64,000 bases of DNA from the NCBI RefSeq assembly GCF_900129615.1, contig NZ_FQWI01000006.1:243131-307130 (forward strand). The letters are read 5' to 3'. Position 1 is the stretch's first letter. Every line of letters starts with the position of its first letter. Below, in pieces: positions 37,340-46,069 of this stretch. Made by a program: the position numbers and the translations under genes. Under the pieces are notes generated by a model. The model worked only from the letters and a program-made list of their open reading frames with translations, had not been told where the DNA came from and did not search any database. This DNA comes from Pectobacterium carotovorum. GTDB taxonomy: Bacteria; Pseudomonadota; Gammaproteobacteria; Enterobacterales; Enterobacteriaceae.

Positions 37340-38590
37340 ATGGCATCGACCCCTCTGCCCACCCCCGATTACAGCCGCAACATGCGGCTGATTGGACACA
37401 GCGATCAGGGCGGCAGACCCGATGGCGTGCAGGTGATGGTTCATCGCGGCTACGCTTACATCGGGCATATGGTTTCACAAGGTGTGTCGATTGTGGATGT
37501 GCGCGATGCCAAGAATCCCAAGCCGGCGGGGTTTATTGCTGCCCCGCCCGGCACCTGGAATATCCACCTGCAAACGCACGATGACCTGCTGCTTGTCGTC
37601 AACGCGCGCGATTTGTTTGCCGACGCCAGCTTCGCCGAGGAAAAGGTCTATTACACCCGCTCCGTCGCCGACACAGTCAGTACCAAACAGCAGGACAAAA
37701 GCTGGAGCGCTGGATTACGGATTTTCGATATCTCGACGCCAGATAAACCCCGCGAAATCAGCTTCCTGCCGTTGGACGGCATCGGCATTCACCGCATCTG
37801 GTACGTAGGCGGACGCTGGGCCTATGTCTCCGCGCTGCTCGATGGCTACAGCGACTACATCTTTCTGACTATCGATTTGGCCGATCCGCAGCGCCCAGAG
37901 GTTGCTGGCCGCTACTGGCTACCCGGCATGCATACCGCTGGCGGAGAAACCGCAAACTGGCCGGAAGGCAAGCGTTACGCCCTGCACCACGCCATCATCA
38001 GCGGCGACACCGCTTATGGAAGCTGGCGCGATGGCGGATTGACGCTGCTGGACGTGAGCGATCGTACCAATCCACAGCTCATCAGCCACCGTAACTGGAG
38101 CCCACCGTTTGGCGGCGGCACACACACGGCATTACCGCTGCCGGATCGCGATCTGCTAATCGTGCTGGATGAAGCGGTATTGGATAATCAGGAAGATGGC
38201 GAGAAGTTGATTTGGGTGTTCGATATTCGTGAACCGAGTCATCCGGTGAGCATCGCCACCTTTCCGCAGCCGAAAGAGGCGGACTATGTGAAGAAAGGCG
38301 CACACTTTGGCCCACATAACCTGCATGAAAATCGGCCCGGCAGCTTCATCAGTTCGTCGCTGATTTTCACCACGTACCAAAACGCAGGGGTACGGGCTTA
38401 CGACATCAGTAACCCGTATCAGCCGAAGGAAACGGGTGCACTGGTGCCTGCTGCGCCAGACAGAATGGTCGACAAGCGCCCCGGCAGACCGCAAATTATT
38501 CAGTCTTGCGATGTGTTTGTTGATGCCAACGGAATCATCTACAGCACGGACTACAACGCGGGTTTATCGATTATCGAATACCGCGGTTAA
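37340..38590 (+). CDS. LVIVD-repeat beta-propeller protein
   Basis: 416 residues, no signal peptide. At least six repeats of about 45 residues are readable, each with a [LIV]-x-[LIV]-x-D-[LIV]-x3-x-x-P core: VSIVDVRDAKNPKP, LRIFDISTPDKPRE, FLTIDLADPQRPEV, LTLLDVSDRTNPQL, IWVFDIREPSHPVS and VRAYDISNPYQPKE. Such proteins fold as beta-propellers; none I know has a firm enzyme function. ACGGAG precedes the ATG. Coupled to the binding-protein gene upstream, which suggests handling of the same ligand. The cytoplasmic location contrasts with its exported partner. Confidence 0.75.
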   Translation: MASTPLPTPDYSRNMRLIGHSDQGGRPDGVQVMVHRGYAYIGHMVSQGVSIVDVRDAKNPKPAGFIAAPPGTWNIHLQTHDDLLLVVNARDLFADASFAEEKVYYTRSVADTVSTKQQDKSWSAGLRIFDISTPDKPREISFLPLDGIGIHRIWYVGGRWAYVSALLDGYSDYIFLTIDLADPQRPEVAGRYWLPGMHTAGGETANWPEGKRYALHHAIISGDTAYGSWRDGGLTLLDVSDRTNPQLISHRNWSPPFGGGTHTALPLPDRDLLIVLDEAVLDNQEDGEKLIWVFDIREPSHPVSIATFPQPKEADYVKKGAHFGPHNLHENRPGSFISSSLIFTTYQNAGVRAYDISNPYQPKETGALVPAAPDRMVDKRPGRPQIIQSCDVFVDANGIIYSTDYNAGLSIIEYRG

Positions 38591-38625
38591 TCGAAAAAAA
38601 AGCCCTGCGGATCAATGCAGGGCTT
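38590..38625 (-). terminator. Rho-independent terminator of pgl
   Basis: Stem AAGCCCTGC / GCAGGGCTT (38600-38608 with 38617-38625). On the minus strand it is followed by eight T, at 20 bp beyond the pgl stop. The hairpin can also serve the convergent LVIVD gene. Confidence 0.9.
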
Positions 38626-38644
38626 ACTGTTGTGCTTGGTTTAC

Positions 38645-39643
38645 TTAGTCCAGCGCCAGCACCGACACCCACATTGGCCCCTGACCGACGGCGTAACGCG
38701 CCAGCGGTTGCAGATCGCCCGTGTTCTGGTCGATGTGATACACCTCAATGTGCTGCGATTTCTGCCCTGCTGAAATCAGGAACTCACCGGTGTTGTCGAT
38801 ATTGAAACCGCGCGGCTGCGTTTCGGTCGGCTGATGTCCAGTCAGCGTTAACGTACTGCCGTCTTCAGACACCTGGAAAACACTCAGCAGGCTGGCAGTA
38901 CGATCGCTGATGTACAGGAAGCGACCATTCGGCGTAATGTGAATATCTGCCGCCCAGCGCGTGTCGTTAAAGCCAGCTGGCATAGCATCCAACGTTTGCA
39001 CTTTCTGCACGTCGCCGCTAGCTGCATCCAACTGATACACATCCACCGAGCTGTCCAGTTCATTCACACAATAGGCAAAGCGTTGATTCGGATGGAAGGC
39101 CATATGGCGTGGACCGGCACCCGCTACCGTTGTCATTTCGGCCTGACGGTGTACGCTCAATTCGCCCGCCGCACCCAGATCGTACAGACGGATGCGGTCT
39201 TCTTTCAGGCAAGGCGCCCACACAACGCTGTTGGTTGGATCGATATTGGTAGAGTGGCACCCTTCCAATCCGTCCAACTGCTGAATCGGCTCGCCGACGA
39301 TGCCGTCAGCACCAATCGGGCTAACGCTAACGCAGGCACCGCTGTAAGACGCGCTGAACAGGAAACGTCCGTCGTTATCGGTCGACAGATGCGTCGGGCT
39401 GCCCGGTAAAGACGCGACACCCGCTTGCGTCAATTTACCCTGTTCATCAATACGATAGCTCAGAACCCTGAAATCAGGACGAACCCCAACATACAGGTGA
39501 CGCTTGTTCGGTGCGATCACCATCGGCTGAACCTGTCCTGGAACGTCAACGGTTTGCAATAATGTCAGATTTCCCTGAGCACCGAGTTGCCAAACATGAA
39601 TCTGCTGGCTTTCCGGGCTGGCGACATAAACCACTTGCTGCAT
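38645..39643 (-). CDS. pgl: 6-phosphogluconolactonase (seven-bladed propeller type)
   Basis: 332 residues from the ATG at 39643 with AAGGAG upstream; this matches the E. coli Pgl (331) N-terminus [16 protein letters not shown]. An upstream in-frame ATG seven codons earlier is less likely. Conserved blade sequences are [81 protein letters not shown] and AVGQGPMWV. It hydrolyses 6-phosphogluconolactone in the oxidative pentose phosphate pathway. It stands opposite ybhA, as in E. coli, with a tRNA gene between. Confidence 0.95.
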   Translation of the reverse strand: MQQVVYVASPESQQIHVWQLGAQGNLTLLQTVDVPGQVQPMVIAPNKRHLYVGVRPDFRVLSYRIDEQGKLTQAGVASLPGSPTHLSTDNDGRFLFSASYSGACVSVSPIGADGIVGEPIQQLDGLEGCHSTNIDPTNSVVWAPCLKEDRIRLYDLGAAGELSVHRQAEMTTVAGAGPRHMAFHPNQRFAYCVNELDSSVDVYQLDAASGDVQKVQTLDAMPAGFNDTRWAADIHITPNGRFLYISDRTASLLSVFQVSEDGSTLTLTGHQPTETQPRGFNIDNTGEFLISAGQKSQHIEVYHIDQNTGDLQPLARYAVGQGPMWVSVLALD

Positions 39644-39894
39644 CGTATTCTCCTTATTTTTCACGCGAATGTGGCGGCACAGGAAGGCTCAAAAGAGGTT
39701 CATCAGAAGGATAACGAACTTGCTCAACCTGACGCACGGCATACCATAAATGACCAATTACTCTATTCTACAGAGACATCGCAAGGCTACTATTGATTTA
39801 AGTAATGATTGATTTAGCTAACGGTGCGGATGTAGGCAATAACGAATAGGTAATGAAAAGTGAGAGTTCAGAGCATCAGGGGAAGATAAGAGAG

Positions 39895-39931
39895 TAAAAA
39901 CGAAAACGGGCTAGCCTAAGCTAACCCGTTG
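39895..39931 (-). terminator. Rho-independent terminator of tRNA-Ser
   Basis: A long stem of AACGGGTTAGC paired with GCTAGCCCGTT (complement of 39905-39930) follows the CCA end by nine bases on the minus strand and leads into T-rich sequence at 39895-39904. Confidence 0.85.
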
Positions 39932-39939
39932 AATTTTTT

Positions 39940-40027
39940 TGGCGGAGGAGTAGAGATTCGAACTCTAGAACACTTTCGCGTCGCCGGTTTTCAAGACCGG
40001 TGCCTTCAACCACTCGGCCACTCCTCC
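39940..40027 (-). tRNA. serT: tRNA-Ser (anticodon UGA)
   Basis: 88 nt on the minus strand with encoded CCA. The acceptor stem GGAGGAG pairs with the 3' CTCCTCC end. The anticodon loop CTTGAAA gives anticodon UGA (39991-39993). A long class II variable arm (CGACGCGAAAGTG) and TTCGAATC complete the fold. Very close to E. coli serT. It reads UCA (and other UCN) codons. It lies alone between pgl and ybhA; no integrase or attachment duplicate was seen beside it. Confidence 0.97.
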
Positions 40028-40300
40028 GCAATGACGCGCACTATAAACAGTACGCCGCACATTGTAAAGCAGCGTTGTGATCAACTGCTTAAAAAATAGA
40101 TGATAAGCCGTTGAAAGCATAGAAAATCAACAATGGCGCTGTAAAATCGTCCGTTTAGCCTCATTTCCCACCGCCGCGCTGAATCCTTCGTCATCAAATG
40201 GACCTCAGACAATTTTATCTCGCTGTTGTCTGTCTATTTTTCGCCGCGTCCTTTATCGTAAGACTCATTTGATACCCACATTTTTATTTGCGAGATAACG

Positions 40301-41122
40301 ATGACCTACCGAGTAATTGCACTTGATCTTGATGGTACGCTGCTGAATCAACAGAAAAAAATCCTGCCCGAATCACTTACTGCACTTGCGCTGGCCCGTC
40401 AGCAAGGCATAAAGGTGATGATCGTCACCGGACGCCACCACTCGGCAATTCATCCTTTTTATCAGGGTTTGCAGTTGGATACGCCCGCCATCTGCTGCAA
40501 CGGCACCTACGTCTATGACTACCAGCAGAGCAAAGCGTCGCACACCAATCCGCTCTCTGTCGAACAGGCAAAAAATGTCATCACGCTGCTAGAGGAATTT
40601 GATATTCATGGGCTGATGTATGCCGATGACGACATGTATTACCAGTATCCTACCGGGCACGTAGTCCGCACGCTGGCATGGGCGGCTAACCTGCCGGAAC
40701 AGCAGCGTCCTCGTTTCGCTCAGGTGGAAAATCTGGTGCGTCAGACCGAAGCGTCCCACGCTATCTGGAAATTCGCGACCACACACGCCGATGTTCCCAC
40801 GCTGAACCATTTCGCCGCAGAAGTGGCAAAGCAGCTCGGACTGGCCTGCGAGTGGTCATGGCAGGATCAGGTTGATATCGCCCAAACCGGCAACAGCAAA
40901 GGCAAGCTGCTCCAGCAATGGCTTGGCGAACAGGGCATCAGCATGAAGGACGTCGTGGCATTCGGCGATAACTTTAATGATATCAGCATGCTGGAAGGCG
41001 TAGGCTTAGGCGTCGCAATGGGCAACAGCGCCGATGAAATCAAAGCGCGAGCCGATCTGGTGATTGGCAGCAATGAAGAACCCAGCATCGCCGATGTCAT
41101 CCGTACCCGCATTCTGGCATAA
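40301..41122 (+). CDS. ybhA: HAD-family sugar/PLP phosphatase YbhA
   Basis: 273 residues, Cof-type HAD phosphatase. Motif I is ALDLDGTLLN (residues 7-16), motif II IVTGRHH, motif III/IV GNSKGKLLQQWL and VAFGDNFNDISMLE. Strong similarity to E. coli YbhA, a pyridoxal phosphate and fructose-1,6-bisphosphate phosphatase (272 residues). The neighbour of pgl is the same as in E. coli. The cap domain includes ICCNGTYVYDY. It acts in the cytoplasm and is probably a general housekeeping phosphatase. Confidence 0.92.
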   Translation: MTYRVIALDLDGTLLNQQKKILPESLTALALARQQGIKVMIVTGRHHSAIHPFYQGLQLDTPAICCNGTYVYDYQQSKASHTNPLSVEQAKNVITLLEEFDIHGLMYADDDMYYQYPTGHVVRTLAWAANLPEQQRPRFAQVENLVRQTEASHAIWKFATTHADVPTLNHFAAEVAKQLGLACEWSWQDQVDIAQTGNSKGKLLQQWLGEQGISMKDVVAFGDNFNDISMLEGVGLGVAMGNSADEIKARADLVIGSNEEPSIADVIRTRILA

Positions 41123-41130
41123 CCAACAGT

Positions 41131-41175
41131 AACGCAATCAGGCAAGCGAGAGCTGTCACTTTTCCTGATTGCGTT
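41131..41175. terminator. Bidirectional hairpin between convergent ybhA and glk
   Basis: A 12-bp perfect stem (AACGCAATCAGG with its complement, 41131-41142 with 41164-41175) and a loop of about 21 nt. It lies 9 bp after ybhA and 17 bp after glk. Confidence 0.7.
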
Positions 41176-41191
41176 CGACTCGCAAACAGAC

Positions 41192-42157
41192 TTACAGCGC
41201 GCTGCCCAGTACCTGCCGCAGGTAAGCCCCCGCGCCCATTAACCCTGGCTGTTCATGGGTAATCAGGTACACAGGGATATCCTGCATATAGCCTTTGAAC
41301 CGTCCTTTGTCTTCAAAAGCCGCCCGAAAACCGGAGGCTTTAAAAAACTCCAGAAAGCGCGGAACAATGCCGCCAGCAATATACACGCCGCCAAATGTGC
41401 CTAAATTTAACGCCAGATTGCCGCCGAAGCGTCCCATGATGACGCAGAAGAGCGACAGCGCGCGGCGACAGTCCACATCCGTATTGTTGACGGCACGTTC
41501 GGTAATATCTTTCGGTTCCAGCGTCTCCGGCGTGCGGTCATCAGACAGCACTACGGCACGGTAAATATTCACCAGCCCCTGTCCAGAGAGTATGCGTTCA
41601 GCGGAAACATGCCCGAGCGACTGGCGCAAAATAGAGAGAATTTTGTCTTCTTCATCGCTATTCGGCGCGAAATCCACGTGACCGCCCTCACCCGGCAGGC
41701 TAATCCATTGATTGGCGGCATGCACCAGATGAGCGACGCCTAACCCCGTGCCTGCACCATACACGGCAATCGGTTTACCTGGCACGGGCTCCCCGCCGCC
41801 AAATTGGAGTAAATCCGTGTTAGTCATCACCGGCACCGCCATGGAAACGGCGGTAAAATCGTTGATAACCTCAAAATGGCGCAGACCCAGACTCGCTTTC
41901 ATTTCTGCGATGGAAAATGCCCAAGTGTGATTCGTCATTGCCACCCAGTCACCGGTAATCGGGCAGGCAATCGCGATACAGGCATCCTGTATCGTGACCT
42001 GTCGCGAATCGAGATAATCACGAATTGCCCCTTCCAGAGAAGGGAAATCCAGCCCGGAATAGGTCTCGGTTTGCGACAATTCGCCCGTTGTAGCATCACA
42101 CAATGCCAAACGTGTATTAGTGCCACCGACATCGCCCACTAAAACAAAGTGCGTCAT
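41192..42157 (-). CDS. glk: Glucokinase
   Basis: 321 residues from the ATG at 42157, the same length as E. coli Glk. The start follows GAGGGGAAAAG; the open frame to 42178 is not conserved. Motifs: the phosphate-binding [16 protein letters not shown], the glucose-contacting TNHTWAFS and [20 protein letters not shown], and [13 protein letters not shown]. It phosphorylates free cytoplasmic glucose. In E. coli glk is far from this locus; here it lies divergent to a sugar permease with two operators between, suggesting a link to glucoside or keto-sugar use. Confidence 0.95.
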   Translation of the reverse strand: MTHFVLVGDVGGTNTRLALCDATTGELSQTETYSGLDFPSLEGAIRDYLDSRQVTIQDACIAIACPITGDWVAMTNHTWAFSIAEMKASLGLRHFEVINDFTAVSMAVPVMTNTDLLQFGGGEPVPGKPIAVYGAGTGLGVAHLVHAANQWISLPGEGGHVDFAPNSDEEDKILSILRQSLGHVSAERILSGQGLVNIYRAVVLSDDRTPETLEPKDITERAVNNTDVDCRRALSLFCVIMGRFGGNLALNLGTFGGVYIAGGIVPRFLEFFKASGFRAAFEDKGRFKGYMQDIPVYLITHEQPGLMGAGAYLRQVLGSAL

Positions 42158-42284
42158 TCTTCTTTTCCCCTCAAACAAAGCAGATACCCGATCATTGCGC
42201 GAAAACAGCCAGCTACGCTATGGCTATATAACTTTCTAGTGATAAGGATCTCATTTATGGCTAAAAGCTGCGGTTAAGTTAAAA

Positions 42285-42296
42285 GTAATCGATTAC
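42285..42296. promoter_or_regulatory. LacI-type operator 1
   Basis: Perfect 12-bp palindrome GTAATCGATTAC. Centre-to-centre distance to operator 2 is 30 bp (about three helical turns). It lies between glk and the MFS gene, in the promoter region of both. The same palindrome appears in front of the secreted isomerase at 48032, and a LacI-family gene lies in the same module. Confidence 0.75.
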
Positions 42297-42314
42297 ATTT
42301 AGAAAACACAAATT

Positions 42315-42326
42315 GTAATCGATTAC
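42315..42326. promoter_or_regulatory. LacI-type operator 2
   Basis: Second copy of GTAATCGATTAC, 18 bp upstream of the MFS start codon and so likely overlapping the transcription start or leader. The pair with operator 1 allows cooperative repressor binding. Confidence 0.75.
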
Positions 42327-42344
42327 TTTTAAGAGGGATACCAC

Positions 42345-43589
42345 ATGGTTTCTTCATCTGAAAACACAGCTACCAAATCGTTACAACCGGCCTTCGTGGT
42401 TCCCAGACTGTCACTCATGATGTTCTTAGAGTTCTTCATCTGGGGTTCATGGTCAGTCACCTTGGGCCTGGTTATGACACAGTATAATTTGGCCGCCATG
42501 ATTGGCGACGCCTTCTCTGCCGGGCCGATCGCCTCAATCCTGTCGCCATTCGTACTGGGCATGGTGGTTGACCGCTTCTTCCCATCACAAAAAGTCATGG
42601 CGCTGCTGCACCTGATCGGCGCGGTCATCCTGTGGTTTGTGCCTACCGCGTTAATCAACGAAGACGGCTCACAGCTGCTAATCCTGCTGTTCGCCTACAC
42701 GCTGTGCTTTATGCCAACGCTGGCGCTAACCAACAACATCGCGTTCCATAACCTGAGCAACAGCGAGAAGAGCTTCCCGGTCGTGCGAGTCTTCGGCACC
42801 ATTGGTTGGATCGTTGCCGGTGTCTGCATCGGGACGGCGGGCATCTCCGCAAGCGTCAATATTTTCTACGTCGCTGCCGCCTGCTCTGCCATTCTGGCAG
42901 CTTACAGCCTGACGCTGCCGCATACTCCAGCGCCGGCCAAAGGCTTGCCGCTGGCAGTGCGCGATCTGTTCTGTGCTGATGCGTTCGCGCTGCTGAAGAA
43001 AGGCCACTTTCTGGTCTTTGCCATCTGCGCCATGCTGATCTCTATTCCGCTGGGCACCTACTACGCTTACACCGCCTCCTTCCTGAGTAATGCGGGTATC
43101 AGCGACGTCAGCACCGCCATGTCGTTTGGTCAGATGTCCGAAATCGTCTTCATGCTGATCATTCCGCTGCTGTTTAGAAAACTGGGCGTGAAATACATGC
43201 TGTTCATCGGCATGCTGGCCTGGTTCGTGCGCTATGCCCTCTTCGCGATGGGCGTGAATGAAGAAACGCGCTGGCTGCTCTATATCGGGATCCTGCTGCA
43301 CGGCATTTGCTATGACTTCTTCTTCGTCATCGGCTTCATCTATACCGACCGCATCGCGGGAGAGAAAATCAAAGGTCAGGCACAAAGTCTGGTGGTCCTG
43401 TTCACCTACGGTATCGGCATGCTGCTGGGCTCACAGGTTTCCGGTGCCATTTATAACCGCCTCTTCGACAACGGTACGTTAAACGCGCCTGAAATCTGGG
43501 CGACCTTCTGGTGGATCCCAGCTGTTGCTGCCGCCATCATCGCCATCATTTTCCTCTTCTCCTTCAAATATAAAGAAGAGCAGGCTTAA
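42345..43589 (+). CDS. MFS sugar/nucleoside transporter (NHS family)
   Basis: 414 residues, twelve predicted helices. It resembles the nucleoside:H+ symporter family (NupG/XapB/YegT type): MMFLEFFIWGSWSVTLGLVM in helix 1, IASILSPFVLGMVVDRFFPSQKVMAL with the A-like motif, PVVRVFGTIGWIVAG, and FFFVIGFIYTDRIAGEKIKGQAQSL. It probably imports a sugar derivative that the dehydrogenase and TIM-barrel enzymes downstream process. First gene of the plus-strand module, directly after two LacI-type operators. The substrate is inferred from context only. Confidence 0.85.
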   Translation: MVSSSENTATKSLQPAFVVPRLSLMMFLEFFIWGSWSVTLGLVMTQYNLAAMIGDAFSAGPIASILSPFVLGMVVDRFFPSQKVMALLHLIGAVILWFVPTALINEDGSQLLILLFAYTLCFMPTLALTNNIAFHNLSNSEKSFPVVRVFGTIGWIVAGVCIGTAGISASVNIFYVAAACSAILAAYSLTLPHTPAPAKGLPLAVRDLFCADAFALLKKGHFLVFAICAMLISIPLGTYYAYTASFLSNAGISDVSTAMSFGQMSEIVFMLIIPLLFRKLGVKYMLFIGMLAWFVRYALFAMGVNEETRWLLYIGILLHGICYDFFFVIGFIYTDRIAGEKIKGQAQSLVVLFTYGIGMLLGSQVSGAIYNRLFDNGTLNAPEIWATFWWIPAVAAAIIAIIFLFSFKYKEEQA

Positions 43590-43620
43590 TCATTTGAGAC
43601 GGATTATTTAAGGAGAAAAC

Positions 43621-43650
43621 GGGATGAGGTCGCCTATGGCACCTCATCCC
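43621..43650 (+). other. Intergenic hairpin between the MFS and isomerase genes
   Basis: Perfect 10-bp stem (GGGATGAGGT with ACCTCATCCC) with an inner GCC/GGC pair, 31 bp after the MFS stop. It has no T-run, so it is more likely an mRNA stabiliser or processing structure than a terminator. It sits within the predicted operon. Confidence 0.55.
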
Positions 43651-43725
43651 AGTGCATTCTCCGCTATAGCTATCACAATCGTGCAACGGTATTCATGACC
43701 ACACCTGTTGCCAAAGGAGGTAATA

Positions 43726-44796
43726 ATGAAAACGTTAAAAGGACCGGGTATTTTTCTCGCCCAGTATATTGGCGATCAGGCTCCCTTTAACACGCTGGAA
43801 AATCTAGCGCAATGGGCAGCTGGATTAGGCTTTAAAGCGCTACAAATCCCCTGCAATCACCCGCACATTTTCGATCTGGCTACGGCCGCCGACAGCCAAA
43901 CTTACTGTGATGATGTGAAAGGCCTACTGGCGCAGCATGGGCTGACCATCAGCGAACTCTCAACCCATTTGGAAGGCCAGCTCGTTGCCGTCCACCCTGC
44001 GTATGACGATGCTTTTGACGATTTCGCACCACCGGCTTACCGCCGCAATCCGCAGGCTCGCCAAGCGTGGGCTATCGCGGCAATCAAGCAGGCAGCAAAA
44101 GCCTCTTCACGTTTAGGACTAAACGCCCACGCTACGTTTTCCGGTGCACTGGCCTGGCCCTATTTTTACCCCTGGCCACCGCGTAAAGAAGTCCTGATTC
44201 AGGAAGCCTTTAAAGAGCTTGGTCGCCTGTGGACGCCGATCCTCGACTGTTTTGACGAGCACGGTGTGGATGTGTGCTACGAGCTGCATCCAGGAGAAGA
44301 TTTACACGACGGCGTGACCTTTGAACGCTTCTTGGATGTCGTCAATCATCACCCGCGCGCCAACATTCTTTACGATCCTAGCCATATGCATTTGCAGCAG
44401 ATGGACTACCTCGGCTTTATCGATCGCTACCATGCACGAATCAAAGCGTTCCATGTGAAAGATGCAGAATTTAACACGTCGAGCAAAAGCGGCGTCTACG
44501 GCGGCTATCAGTCATGGGCTGAACGCGCCGGACGCTTCCGCTCACCGGGAGATGGCCAGATCGATTTTGGCGGCATCTTCAGCAAACTTGCCCAATACGA
44601 TTACGACGGCTGGGCGGTGCTGGAGTGGGAATGCTGCCTGAAAGACAGCAACTGCGGTGCGAAAGAAGGGGCGGCGTTCATCAACCGTCACATTATTCCT
44701 GTCGCAGGACGCGCTTTTGACGATTTCGCCGCGACCAGCGACGATCGTCCGTTAGTAAGAAAAATGTTGGGATTAAAAGAGGAGAACGCAGAATGA
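43726..44796 (+). CDS. TIM-barrel sugar isomerase/epimerase (AP_endonuc_2 family), cytoplasmic
   Basis: 356 residues from the ATG at 43726, which follows a perfect AAAGGAGG ribosome-binding site. A xylose-isomerase-like barrel with metal ligands in CYELHPGED (Glu), YDPSHMH (Asp/His), FHVKDAE (His) and VLEWECC (Glu). Such enzymes act as 3-keto-sugar isomerases/hydrolases or IolE-type dehydratases. Its stop overlaps the start of the Gfo/Idh/MocA gene as ATGA. Together they are likely to oxidise a glycoside at C3 and process the keto product. Confidence 0.85.
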   Translation: MKTLKGPGIFLAQYIGDQAPFNTLENLAQWAAGLGFKALQIPCNHPHIFDLATAADSQTYCDDVKGLLAQHGLTISELSTHLEGQLVAVHPAYDDAFDDFAPPAYRRNPQARQAWAIAAIKQAAKASSRLGLNAHATFSGALAWPYFYPWPPRKEVLIQEAFKELGRLWTPILDCFDEHGVDVCYELHPGEDLHDGVTFERFLDVVNHHPRANILYDPSHMHLQQMDYLGFIDRYHARIKAFHVKDAEFNTSSKSGVYGGYQSWAERAGRFRSPGDGQIDFGGIFSKLAQYDYDGWAVLEWECCLKDSNCGAKEGAAFINRHIIPVAGRAFDDFAATSDDRPLVRKMLGLKEENAE

Positions 44797-45944
44797 TTCG
44801 CGTTGGCATTATTGGTTCCGGTTTTATTGGCCCAGCACATATTGAAGCGATTCGTCGCCTTGGTTTCGTCGAGGTGGTGGCGCTGGCGGAAAACTCGCTC
44901 GATCTGGCGCAGCAAAAAGCGCGTCAGCTCAACATTCCCCATGCCTACGGCAGCGTCGCTGATTTATTGGCTCATCCCGGTATTGATGCGATCCATAACT
45001 GCACACCGAACCATCTCCATGCGGCGATCAATAAGCAGATTATTCAGGCAGGCAAGCACGTCTTTTCAGAAAAGCCGCTCTGTATGACCAGCGAAGAAGC
45101 GCGTGAGCTGGTGGCGCTGGCGGAAGAAAAAGGCGTTGTTCACGGGGTCAGCTTTGTCTATCGCCAGTTTGGCATGGTGCAGCAGGCTGCCAGCATGATT
45201 AAGCACCAGGAGATCGGCCGCGTCTTTGCCGTACACGGTGGCTATCTGCAAGACTGGATGCTGCGCGACACCGACTATAACTGGCGTGTTGAACCGGAGT
45301 ACGGCGGCGTTTCCCGAGCGGTGGCCGATATTGGTTCGCACTGGTGCGACACAGTGCAGTTTATTTCCGGTCGGAAAATTGTCGAAGTCTTCGCCGATTT
45401 AGCTATCGTCCATCCGATCCGAAAATCCAATCGGAACGGCACAGCCACATTCTCATCGTCCGACGCCCCGCCAGAGTACGACGACAAACCGGTCAAAACC
45501 GAAGACTACGCGACCGTTTTACTGCGCTTTGAGGATGGCAGTCGCGGCTCCTTTACCGTTTCTCAGGTCAGCGCCGGCCGGAAAAATCGCCTGACGTTTG
45601 AAGTAAATGGCAGTGAACAATCGCTGGCCTGGGATCAGGAAACCCCGCAGCAGCTGTGGATCGGCCATCGCGATAAACCGAATCAGGTGTTGTCGGACGA
45701 TCCTGGACTGCTGAACCCAGAAGCCGCCGCCGCGGTCCACTTCCCCGGTGGGCATATCGAAGGCTGGCCGGATGCGTTCAAGAACATGATGGCGAATTTT
45801 TATACCTATCTGCGCGACGGCAAACAGCCGGGCGTCGATCCGTTCACCTTCGCCACCTTCTACGACGGTGCGAACATCATGTTCATTATTGACGCCATCG
45901 TGCAAAGCCATCAGCAGCAAACGTGGGTGAAGGTCGCCAATTAA
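44793..45944 (+). CDS. Gfo/Idh/MocA-family NAD(P)-dependent sugar dehydrogenase
   Basis: 383 residues. N-terminal Rossmann motif IIGSGFIGPAHIEA (residues 6-19), then CTPNHLHAAINKQIIQAGKHVFSEKPLC with the catalytic Lys of EKP. The C-terminal half is an alpha/beta substrate domain with GGVSRAVADIGSHWCDTVQFISG, matching the G-x3-D-x-G-x-H motif. It oxidises a sugar or sugar alcohol hydroxyl, commonly C3 of glucosides or inositol. Coupled by 4-bp overlap to the TIM-barrel gene, with AGAGGAG upstream. Last plus-strand gene before the regulator. Confidence 0.9.
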   Translation: MIRVGIIGSGFIGPAHIEAIRRLGFVEVVALAENSLDLAQQKARQLNIPHAYGSVADLLAHPGIDAIHNCTPNHLHAAINKQIIQAGKHVFSEKPLCMTSEEARELVALAEEKGVVHGVSFVYRQFGMVQQAASMIKHQEIGRVFAVHGGYLQDWMLRDTDYNWRVEPEYGGVSRAVADIGSHWCDTVQFISGRKIVEVFADLAIVHPIRKSNRNGTATFSSSDAPPEYDDKPVKTEDYATVLLRFEDGSRGSFTVSQVSAGRKNRLTFEVNGSEQSLAWDQETPQQLWIGHRDKPNQVLSDDPGLLNPEAAAAVHFPGGHIEGWPDAFKNMMANFYTYLRDGKQPGVDPFTFATFYDGANIMFIIDAIVQSHQQQTWVKVAN

Positions 45945-45975
45945 GGCATCAGACTGTTCATTCTCTCACGGTATT

Positions 45976-46004
45976 CATCCCGCAGGTGCGACGTCTGCGG
46001 GATG
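45976..46004 (+). terminator. Hairpin after the dehydrogenase gene
   Basis: 10-bp perfect stem (CATCCCGCAG with CTGCGGGATG) in the gap before the LacI gene, 31 bp after the stop. No T-run follows, so termination is uncertain. Confidence 0.45.
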
Positions 46005-46069
46005 CAGCCAGAGATATTTATGGTAATCTGCTCAGCCAAGCAATAAGTAGCGTGAGTGCCTTCTGAATT

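Noticed and set aside
39940..40027. tRNA-Ser as an integration site
   Set aside because: No duplicate of the tRNA 3' end and no integrase nearby, so there is no sign of an island here.
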